From positions 28,980,912-29,044,911 of the forward strand of contig NC_092675.1 in assembly GCF_964355755.1 (NCBI RefSeq): 64,000 nt of DNA, read 5' to 3'. Below, in pieces: positions 25,601 through 37,600 of this stretch (its first letter is position 1; the number at the start of each line of letters is the position of its first letter). This stretch comes from Antedon mediterranea (taxonomy: Eukaryota; Echinodermata; Crinoidea; Comatulida; Antedonidae). A program made the position numbers and the translations under genes. A model generated the notes under the pieces. That model made no database searches and had not been told where the DNA came from. It saw only the letters and a program-made list of their open reading frames with translations.

Positions 25601-28600
25601 GTCTCCGGCCTCTGGTCGCCCGAGGAGACGCGCGCCCACATCAACCTGCTCGAACTTTGGGCAGTCGAGCGCTCATTGGAGGCTCTTCTTCCCCATCTGG
25701 CAAATCGCCATGTTCTCGTCAATTCCGACAACACAACCGTCGTGGCATACATAAACAGGCAAGGGGGTACACGGTCCCCCACGCTATGTTGCCACACGTG
25801 GACGTTGCTAATGTGGTGTATAAGACACAACATCCAACTGTCAGCGGCCCACATTGCGGGTCGTCTGAACATAGTGGCGGACGCACTGTCCCGTCCACTT
25901 CTACGTCCTACGGAATGGCGTCTTCTTCCAATAATCGCCACCCAGATCTTCAACCACTTTGGGCGGCCCCATGTAGATCTGTTTGCGACGTCAGGCAACA
26001 CGCAGCTCCCGACGTTCTGCAGTCGATATCGGGATGCACATGCGTGGGCGGTGGATGCCCTGTCCATACCATGGGACAACCTTTGGGCATATGCCTTTCC
26101 ACCGATTTCAATACTGCCACTGGTCCTGACGCACATTCAGCGCCATCAATGCCGAGTCCTACTAATAGCGCCGTATTGGCCCAGGCAGCCGTGGTTTCCA
26201 CTGCTTCTGGGCCTTCTGTACGATCAGCCGTTACGTCTTCCGATTCGGAACGACTTGCTGACGCAGGGCCGAGCTCGGTTTGCTCTACCGAACCTCATAT
26301 CCCTCGACCTGACTGTATGGCCATTGTCAGGGATCGTTTCAGAGACTCAGGCATTCCAGATGGTCCGGCCGCCCTCGCGGCGAAATCCCGACGGGAATCC
26401 ACTCTTGCTGTCTACAATAGCCGATTAAAACACTTTTTCGAATGGTGCAAGCGCCAGAAGACCGACCCTATGAAAGTGACTTTGGGCCAGGTCTGCGCTT
26501 TCCTACATTACCTGTTTGAGTCAGGTCTGCAGGTTCGCACCGTATCCGGCTATCGGTCTGCCTTGGCTGCAGTAATTCCGAATTTCAAAGACGGCTCGAC
26601 CATCTCTTCATCCCCTGCAATTTCCAGTTTGCTTCGCGGGATGTTTCGAGAACGGCCTCCTACTAAGGCCCTGATTCCACGTTGGGACGTCAATGTCGTC
26701 CTAGCCGCTCTTATGCGTCCACCCTTCGAGCCCCTGAGTAGGGCATCACTTTACAACCTGACTCTCAAAACTGCCTTTTTGATTGCACTAGCCTCGTGCA
26801 AGCGCAGAGGTGAACTGCATGCTCTTTCTCTGGAGCCAGGGCACATCAGGTTTGAACGGGGTGGCGCGCGGTTGGTTTTTAGGAAAGATTTCCTTGCAAA
26901 ATCTCAGACATTGAACTTCTCGCCGCCGACTGTGTTTATTCCCACCATTGCTGCATATTCAGGGGTTGAGGAAGACAGACTTTGGTGCCCGGTGCGGGCA
27001 CTAAAGTTTTACATCAAACGCACAGAGTCCATTCGGGTCTCAGCGTCACATCTGTTCATATCGACAGTTGCACCCTTCCGACCGGCTGCTCGGTCGACGC
27101 TGGCAAACTGGGTCGTGGCAGCCATCCGGGCTGGTTACGACTCCACAGATACGCCTCCTCCGGCACATATGCACCAAGTGCGTGGCATAGCCGCTTCATG
27201 GGCGCTGTTTGCTGGGGTGCCCCTTCCAGACATCCTGCAAGCGGCATGGTGGCGATCACAGTCCACCTTCACTTCCCACTATCTGTCGGATACCTCCGCA
27301 AACCAGTCTACGGTGGCGGCTTCAATCTTGAAGCCCAGACACTAGGTATGTATGACAATGTTTACCTTGCCTCCCGCCTCCGACTAGACTCTAGTCCGGT
27401 GCTACACTGGCTTATGTTGGTTTATCCAGGTAAGCTAGGCACGATATAGACTACACAAACCAACAGTGGTGTTGGTAGTCTATGAGTGCCGCTTACCTGG
27501 ATAAACGCCCTCCCTACCGTCCCCTCAGGCAGGTGGTCTTGAGAAATGATGACGATGATAAGTGGGTGTGTCTCACTTGAGGGCGTACTGGTGGCGGACT
27601 GATCCATTATCCGACGGGGGTGGGGAAAAATTAATGTTATTAATGTTCTTCTTTTCGTAATGTTTACCTCTCGTCGGAGAGAGAGGCTTATGTTGGTTTA
27701 TCCAGGTAAGCGGCACTCATAGACTACCAACACCACTGTTGGTTTGTGTAATCTATGAATTTGAAGCACACACAAGTATGGTATCAAGCTGCTTCGGTAT
27801 CTGATATTGATACCATTCCAACAAAAATTGTAATTATAACTAGTAGGTTTGTCAAATATAATGTATTAGTTTTAATTTTTAAATAAATAAATAAAAAACA
27901 AAATTATTAGCAGCCATAATATGAAATGTTACAGAATTATTTGATTGAAAAAAGGTAATCGCAGGACAATTCTTCTGTTCTTTGAAAGTGCATACATTAA
28001 ACTTTTTTGAACCGTACTCTACGTTGTCTTTTATCAGTTAGGTTTATCTCTGATTGTGTGATTTATAGTTTTGGGATATGATGTTCGTTCTACATGCAGT
28101 TGTGAGTTCAAAAGTCCTTGGTTGAAATATTCCCAGGATTAAATGAAAATGATACTTAATGAATTATGGGATGCTACTAGAGATAATTGTAACTAACATT
28201 TAACCATTAATGTTTTTGTAATCTTGAGCAATTCATGCATGCTTTCGTTTTAAAGCATAACATTAATTTTAGAATTGTATTCTTTTGATTTACTAACTAC
28301 AATTAAATGCGAGATTAATTTTTATGTTTAGCATTTCTGTCATGTGAGAGTGAAACCATCATAAACAGGGTGTGCCTTCGTCTTGTTTTCATTTATCATG
28401 TGATACAATACTTATCTACCATCTACTGTAGTTGCTCTATGATCCTTTCTACATTTATACTCCTGGACCCATTTATACTCCTGGACCCATTTATACTCCT
28501 GGACCCATTTATACTCCTGGACCCATTTATACTCCTGGACCCATTTATACTCCTGGACCCATTTATACTCCTGGACCCATTTATACTCCTGGACCCATTT

Positions 28601-31600
28601 ATACTCCTGGACCCATTTATACTCCTGGACCCATTTATACTCCTGGACCCATTTATACTCCTGGACCCATTTATACTCCTGGACCCATTTATACTCCTGG
28701 TAAATCATGCCCAATATTTTAGTCTATTTTACAGTAGTCTATTTGTACCTACAGTTATCCTGTGTACCATTTATATAGCCATTAATTAATACACAAACCA
28801 ATAGTGGTTAGTATTTACAGTTAGCCCTTCCTCTGGAGAGCATGGGCTAATTTTGGTTTAGCCAGGTAAAGCTAGGCACAAAATAAACTTTGTCATCCAC
28901 TTGGTTTACATATTGTTATTTATTAAATGTAACATGTACAGGTACCCATTTATACTCCTGGTAAATTTGTCTTTGCCATCCATTTGGTATATTTTTATTT
29001 ACAGTAACATTTTCTGTTTTACCCATTTATACTCCTGTTGCCATTCAAGAACTTATATTTTGATTTAACTATATCTTTTATGTTTGTACCCATTTACATT
29101 ACAGTATATTCCTTATAAATTATGTCTTTGACATCTAGTTACATATTTTATATATTTTTAATTAATAAATTTGTCGGTTTATCCAGGTAAGCTACAGTAG
29201 GCACGAAATAGACACCCATTTGTACTCCTGGTATTAAGTTGTGCAATTTTTTTAATTTTTTTTTCAATTTTTGTATTATTGTTTTACATATTTCGTTTTA
29301 ATAAATTACAGATCAGGGATTGAAGAAACCTATTCCAAGAATATTACCAAGTTGTCAAAATTAGCGTTGAACTCTTCCACTTCAGGGTGAGTACATTATT
29401 CCACATAAGAAAATCTAGTGTGCACAGTGTGTGACTGGTAGGTAGAAGGCACAGGTCTAATTTCACAGAGTAAGGAGAGGGCGTAGTACGACATAAAATA
29501 TGTATAAATAGTACCATTTATTTTGTATGTTTGTTTAATTTGTTGCTCATTCATCAAATACAATTTTACAAATATAATTTTACCTAACCTAACCCTAACC
29601 TTATAAGCTCTAGAACTTGTTTCCATAGGGGTCCTATATGACATTGATAAGCTAAATATAATTCAAGATTATAGGGGAGAAGAGAGAAATGTGCCAACAC
29701 CCCCCCCCCCCCCCCCAAATTGAAATGATCCTACTTACTTTATCTTTAATTTAAATGCATTAGAGATTAAGAGTATGGAACCTGTAGTAATATTTGGGCT
29801 TGGATCCCAAAGAACGCAACACAAAAACCTATGTGTGACAAATTCAGATGACCTCTCATGTTGTGATTGGTCAAATTGCTTGTGGTATGCTTACCGTACG
29901 TCCTTGCGTTGCATCTATGTGGGAACCAAGCGTTAAAGATGATTATGTTTGTGAATTGACTGCTGAACATGTAGTCAGTTTTAACTTTTCATGACTATAC
30001 ACCGATGCTATTATAAATAGTATTGGGCTTGGATGCAATAGAACGCAATGCAAAAACCCTTATATCCTTGTGTTGCATCTACAGTATGTGGGAACCAAGC
30101 ATTAAAGTTGATTATGTTTGTGAATTGACTGCTGAACTTTCTCGGTTTGTCCATTAACCTGTCGTCAGTTCTAACTTTTTATGACCGATGCTATTATATC
30201 ACAAATACAGTAGTATGGAACTTAGGCTTGGATGCAATAGAAAGCAATGCAAAAACCCTTACATCCTTGTGTAGCATCTATGTGGGAACCAAGAATTAAA
30301 GTTGACAATGTTTCTGAATTGACTGCTGAACTTCTCAGTTTGTCCATAAACCTGTCATCAGTTCTAACTTTTCATGACTACATACACCGATGCTATTATA
30401 ATCACAAAGACAAGATTTATCTTCAAACGTGAATTTAGCATGATGATTAGCACTGAAGTTTAACTGGGTTAATGTTTTCTTGTATGTCTTCTGATGACAC
30501 AAGAACTCACAGGATATCTAGATATATGACATCTGAAAATAGGTTAAACATTATATGCATACCTTATATGCAGAAATGTATCATCCATCATAGACTGTGT
30601 ATAGCATAGTATATATCTCGGTATCATTATTTAACAAAACATCAAAGGCAATTCACTGAGGAAAATAAAAATCTGTAGCAGCCAAAAAAGCTGGATTGAG
30701 GATTTTTTTACAAAAGGCCATTAACTAAAAACATCAAAAAAACAAACAATTTCATAAAAAAATAAAATTGAAGCCGCAAAATTGAAAACAAGCGTCGGAG
30801 GTAAATAGTAAAAATCAAAGAGAAAAGATGGGTGACGAACCAATTAAGACTAGTTAGATATTGTAACATTTTTTCTACTATTATAATTGTATATCTTTTG
30901 ATGTATATTATTGTATATATTAATAATGTTCAGTTTCATATTTTAAAGTTGTTTTTTATCTGTTTCTGGGTATTTAAACAGAAATTTATTCTATTCAATC
31001 TACTATAATATTTCCTTTTTAGGACATTTGCACCATTTTGGCAGGTTATAAAAGGTGCAATGGATAAGGTAGCGACAACTCATATCAAATTGATTCAAAA
31101 GCTACATGAATTGGTCAAAGAAGTACACAAATATGGTGAAGAACAGCAGAAGAAACATAAAATCGTAGGTTTACCAATTATAAATTTTTATTTTTACAAT
31201 AATACTTTATAACTAGCCTTTGGTGCATGTTAACTTCCCACATCTTCAATACGCTTTGGATAGTGAGTGTACCGTAAGTTGAAAAGAAAGCTACAGTAGG
31301 CCGATATCAGCATAATTCTATTTAGTTGTTAGTTAGTAGTTAGGTGACAATTTGGTTTGCTTGTTGTTATTTATTTATACTGGGTGAACACTTACTTTCG
31401 ATCAAAGACTGTTCTCCCAGGGGACCCAGTTATGATCAGTGGCTGTGAGTGTACTAGTACACATGGGTAACCCCCTACTTGTTTCAAAAGATGTACTAGA
31501 TTCTTTAAAGTGCACATGAGCTGGATTTGTACACAGGACCTACGGTTTATAGTCCTTATCTGAAAAGACCCATTCTACTAATCTTTGTTCAAGTCACTGG

Positions 31601-34600
31601 GTTATCAACGGCCTCTGTTGAAAATTGATCAGGTTGAAACCTTACCAACCGTATTGGTGGCTACAGCCCTGTTAAAACAACAGTGGTTTTATACCATCGG
31701 AATGGAGAATTCGAAAAGCAGTGACCTTCATACTTTTTGCTTTAGAATCTTGTTCAAAATGTATAGTATCTCAATAATGATATAATACTATGAACTACAC
31801 TTTTGAAAACATGTAATCCTTCAAGTGCATTTTAGCTTCAAGCTCAATAAGACATTTCCGGTGATAAAGCTTGTAAATGTAAATGATAATTTTAGTGAAA
31901 ATGACAAGGTAAATGAACCATAATTAATAGGGTTATTTAACGACAGCGTTTGGTTCGTGAATATAAAGTTGGTAAAGTCTGTGCAGTAGATGCACAAATT
32001 TCCATTGAAACTAGAAAGGTCAAAGAAGATTTAAAGAAAATCTTTTCTTTCCGTTAGATGACCTTCAAATTATCCTAGTTTTTCCATAGTGTTTTATTAT
32101 GTGACGTTTACATACAGGGTAGCACACAAACAGAGTGTTAACTTTAGCAGTTTGTCAAGACTAATTTCAATCCTAACATAATAAATGTAATATACTGTGG
32201 CAGTGTAATATAATATATATCCAAATAAAGTATAGAAATAATGACGATTTTGTAAGTTTTTAAAATACATTTTAGGATATAAGATCTTTGACAGATAACT
32301 CTTCTAAAGCCTCTAATAGGAAGTGCTTGATACGAATGACCTATATTTTATATAACTCCTGATTCACACAACAAATTGGTGTTATAATGGCTCAATGAAA
32401 ATGCAATGACCAACTCTTAAACTTTTCAGCCATGATAAAATCCTCCTCTTATTAACATACAATAATAGTCTAAAGTACTGTAGCTTCAAAATCTGAAGCC
32501 TTTTTGAGCTGTAAAGACGGTTAAAATATCTGTAAATTTGAGAACGTCAGAAAATGTTCAAACGGCCAAACATTGGGATAACTCTCTGAGCCTACAGTAG
32601 TAAAATCTTGTTAATATTACTGTACTGCTGCCATTTGAAGTCTGATTTATGTGAGAATGGTTAGATACATCTTTGTATGCTGCAATCTGAAAGAGAGTAA
32701 AACAATAGGTCAGAGTCTCAATACTGTATGTCTTTGTATGCTGCAATCTGAAAGAGAGTAAAACAATAGGTCAGAGTCTCAATACTGTATGTCTTTGTAT
32801 GCTGCAATCTGAAAGAGAGTAAAACAATAGGTCAGAGTCTCAATACTGTATGTCTTTGTATGCTGCAATCTGAAAGAGAGTAAAACAATAGGTCAGAGTC
32901 TCAATACTGTATGTCTTTGTATGCTGCAATCTGAAAGAGAGTAAAACAATAGGTCAGAGTCTCAATACTGTATGTCTTTGTATGCTGCAATCTGAAAGAG
33001 AGTACAACAATAGGTCTGAGTCTCAATACTGTATGTCTTTGTATGCTGCAATCTGAAAGAGAGTAAAACAATATAGGTCAGAGTCTCAATACTGTATGTC
33101 TTTGTATGCTGCAATCTGAAAGAGAGTAAAACAATAGGTCAGAGTCTCAATACTGTATGTCTTTGTATGCTGCAATCTGAAAGAGAGTAAAACAATAGGT
33201 CAGAGTCTCAATACTGTCTTTATTTGGATTGAGTTGCATGTTTCTTATGTTGCCAGCATTTATTAATGTTCTTGTATTCTTCCATGTAGAAAGTTATTCA
33301 ATCCAGCACAGTACTTCCTAATACAAGGTTCTACACATCTGGAATATAATAACACATCCAGTATTACCCTCTGTATTATACTTTAGTATGTGTTAATATC
33401 ATACCGCAATAATAATACTTGTACCCATCTTTCCTTTCTGGATTATCAATGCCTTGTGTTTTGCATTATAAGAACAGGAACATGAACTTTTCACACAGAC
33501 TTATTTAAGATAATCTTGAGAAAGGAGTAATATCCGAATCAGATGTTTTTTATTTCCCACAGAAAATAATACAAGTACTAATAATGTACAATGTAAAGCT
33601 CTGTCTACACTATAAAACTACTTTAGAAAAGTGTGATGTGCCCAAATATGGTAGTGATATGCCCAAATATACTAGTGATAGGATATCATCATGTCCATAT
33701 ACAGCCACACCACATTTTTTTTAAACATGAAGTTTGATATTGTAGACAGAGCTTAAAGGTACTGTAATATTTGGATATACTATTTTTGTTGAAAAAGAAC
33801 ATGTTTCTTTAGAAGTATACAAAAAGAAAGGAAAACAGCATTCATTGCTGCTGCAATATACATGAGTAGACAACAAAAAGGAAACTTTGCTGCAGAGATT
33901 TGAAAATGTCAAGAAAATCTGTCTCTTTGTCTGTCTTTTATTGTATTCATGCTGTGTGGGCTTATGACATTATCATGTCCAGGTTTAAAAAAATATCTTT
34001 TTATGCAGGCAAGACAAAATGCAAACAAAAGCAAACAGAAAGTATTATTATTTAATAAACATTATTAAAACTAAGTAATACTTAATCTACTGTTGAGAAT
34101 GAATTGATGGTCATTACTTGCTCTATGGATGAGATATTAAGCTGTTGATCCAATCTAAGGTTATCACATGTCATATCATTTTCACATTCCCATTATAGTA
34201 GATTTGCATCTTCAATGTTATTTCTTGGTCAGTTTTTTTTCTTAAGAATATATGTTGTTGTCAGAATTTCTAAACTTCACATATTATTAGTACATATTTT
34301 CGCTTTACTTTTGGTTCAATGTTCTAAAATCGAATAGGTAAATTATTGTGACAAATGTAGACAATTTATTATTAATTAACTAAATCAAATTATTGGATAT
34401 GAATTAAATTGTATATCTTATGCCTTGTCTACTCAAGAGCTAATGTACAAAGATATGAGCCTGGTATCTTCTGGTTAATCTTCTTAAGATGTGGTGACGG
34501 CATATGACATTGTACAAAAGACAAACCCATATTACATTGGATATATGTTAATACTCTGACTGGTTTAGTTTAAAACGCTTTTCTACATTTAACATGATAA

Positions 34601-37600
34601 TTTATTAAAATATTGCTTTAGATCTTCACTTGTAATCGATCACTAACCTTTTCTTTCGATTTCTGTCCTAAAAATAAGTTTTGAATGACTACTGCTAGAT
34701 TTTATGTCAAGAGGATTTCAAAATTAAACTTAAACAAGAACATCAAACAATTATAATAAACAATATTTACTATTAGAATAGGAAAAATCAGTGAAATGCA
34801 TTAATCTATCGCAAAGTATTAGGGCTGGACATTACTCCTGAACAAGATATATCATCGTAAGAAAAGCGAGACAGAATTTATCAGCGTAATTCAACTAAAA
34901 GAAGATTATCACCAAGCACGTTGTTACGCTAATGATAATGGACGCAACATCCAGTCAACGACCTAACAACTAGCTTTACAGACACGACAGTCTCTCCTTA
35001 GCGATAATAATCAAGTTATGTTGAGTCCTTGTATCTGATACTCTTATCAATCTTTAAGTTGATATCACAGTCATCTTTCATCAATTTAGTTGTGTATTGC
35101 TATACTGTACAATGATTGCTAACATATGTTTCATACATTATATTGATGATCCTGTGTGTACTTGATCACTTTTTCAAAATCAATCTGGTGGCACAAATTA
35201 GTCTGACCTTTGTGCTCTGCTATCCATTGCTATAGTTAGTACATAATGCCTGTTAAAGCTTGGTTCCCATATAAGGTACAAGGCAAGTACATGCAAGCAA
35301 ATTGACCAATAATAAATGACGAATCATACAAACTGTTGTTTGTGATTGGTCAATTTAATTGTATGTACTGTACCTTCTTGCGTTGTGTCCAAGTGGGAAT
35401 TTTTGACTTACTTAACTGGACCATTCTTAGTACAGGTTGTCACTACAGTACATTAGTGGGGGCTAGAGTAGTCACTTGTAGTGGCTGGAGTAGTCACTAG
35501 TAGTGGCTGGAGTAGTCACTAGTAGTGGCTGGAGTAGTCACTAGTAGTGGCTGGAGTAGTCACTAGTAGTGGCTGGAGTAGTCACTAGTAGTGACTGGAT
35601 AAATACTTTTCGTAAGATACAGGTACAGTATCACTATTTTATCATGTGTCATTAACAAATAATGATAAAACACCCCAATTAATATCCCCCTCCTCTTACA
35701 AATTACATATTATTAGAACAGACATTTCAATTGATGCTTTAGAATGAAGAATAATTTATTCAATTTCTTCATTTACTTTAGCTTAGTTCATTTTTCTGTC
35801 AACTTTCAAACTACAATATGAATTCTTCTTTGAGCTTTCCCAAGCTGGCGACATTTAAGTCATGTATAATCATAATCGTCATTTGTATATCTTTTATTGT
35901 TTTGTATGGCAGGTACAGACAGCGACAATGAAGCTTCATTGAACAAAATTCAATTCATCATTAGCAAAATGATGAAGAAGCTAGCTATAACCTTTAAGTC
36001 TTATCACATTACTAGAAACACCTGCTTGAAAGTAGGACGAAAAAGTTACTGAGCTTTACAGAATATTGAAATAGCTTGAAATAAAACAAAAACCGAACTG
36101 AATTAAAATGTGAAAAAATATTGAAATTTGTCGTTATTCACTTTATTAATATTTATATATAATGTTTGCTTTTTATTTGTACAATATTCATTTCATCTTT
36201 TATTTCTTAAAAAATAATACAAAATACAAAATTATACCATATTTATTTGATGTACGTTTATTGCATTGTTTTTAAGGGTGGAGGGAATGTTTATTTTGTA
36301 CGGTGTAATTATTATCAAATAAATATTTCCTAGATATGAAAAAAATTAACAAAATTAATATCAAGACGTGAAATTGTATTAAAATTTGTGATAAATCGTG
36401 GATCTGTCAATCAAGGAATTCTACTACAAATAGAAATGCATGTGTCGAGACGTTTATTCGAGTAATAATATAAGTATTGATTCTGAACTTGCCATTTACA
36501 AACTTTCTCATAAACTGCTTTCGGTTTTTCATTTATAAATTTATTGTCATATTAAGACTTTTTTACATGTATAGATATTATTTCTAGGGCTGATCCAGAG
36601 GCGTCATTTGTATTTGCAATATGAAACGCTGAATCTGCCGCTACCTGTTTCTTTTTATGACTAATGTTCTATATTTATGTTTATATTATCATTAGTTGTA
36701 AGTAAGCTCAAATTACAGAAAACTATATGTAAAATAATCTTTATAGTGGTCCATAAAATAATATTGCGTATCACAGACAATTTTATATAGATGTTTGACA
36801 GGATGATTTGATATGATTATTTTAGAGATATACCAACACTATCCAAAATCTTTTTCCCTTTATAGTCTTTAAATGTGTACGGTCCCTATTTCAAACTTGT
36901 CACAAAACATGGATGTACTGTGCACTAGTTTGAAGCATGGAGGAAAAAATAAATTATATTATTTTTTCCTCCATGGTTGAAGATACTACAGAACTATATT
37001 TTGAGCCGTGTATCAGCCCAATTGCTGTAAACACTGGGGTTCCCATTAAAATTGTACATTTTAATTTGTAAACAAAGTGGCTTGTCATGTATAAAATATT
37101 AATAATCAATTACAATGTGAGAAAATTCATTTAAAATCCTCAGAGCAATATGAGAGATTGTATGTTTTAAAACGAATTATCCTTTGCATCCAGTGTTGGA
37201 CATCAAGCTACAGTATGTACTGTGCACATACCCGCAATTAATGGACCCTCTGAAATTACCTTAAGCTCTGTCTACACTAGTTTGACAACAAGTGTGAGGT
37301 ACCCAAATATGGTAGTGATATACCCAAATATGGTAGTGATATGACATCATCATGTCCATATATGGGTACGTCATCACATAAAGTTTGATAGTGTAGACAG
37401 AGCTTTAGTTCATCCAGTTTGTATTCTTTGTGTCTTATGTCTTTTTTATTTTTTTATTTTTAGGTTAAAACTGAAGTGTCTGGTACCTTCAATCTTGTTC
37501 AGTCCATTAACACAACAAAAGAATCACTGGAAAAAGTAAGTCGTATTGGGAAATACAACATGTTAATTATATGGAATAAATTCTGTTTAGTTAATACAAC

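Larger units (their letters stand above)
22384..27750 (+). mobile_element. DIRS-family tyrosine-recombinase retrotransposon, near-complete
   Basis: A 5.4-kb GC-rich block inside AT-rich FCHO intron 2, in the gene's orientation. Order: left inverted terminal repeat, leader, gag-like ORF, RT/RNase H/methyltransferase-like ORF, tyrosine recombinase ORF, internal complementary region, right inverted repeat with a terminal hairpin. This is the DIRS architecture; such elements integrate by recombinase and make no target duplication, and none is visible here. The shared terminal repeat segments appear identical over about 165 bp, so insertion is recent. One gag stop codon is the only lesion I see. 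Boundaries are good to a few bases. Confidence 0.95.

Noticed and set aside
22985-26201. Many overlapping ORFs on both strands inside the DIRS element
   Set aside because: High GC lowers stop frequency; only the gag, pol and recombinase frames carry recognisable motifs.
28370-28789. 139-, 100- and 96-codon ORFs of repeated ILLDPF, VQEYKW and IYTPGP
   Set aside because: They arise only because the 18-bp minisatellite is a multiple of three; no domain and no gene signals.
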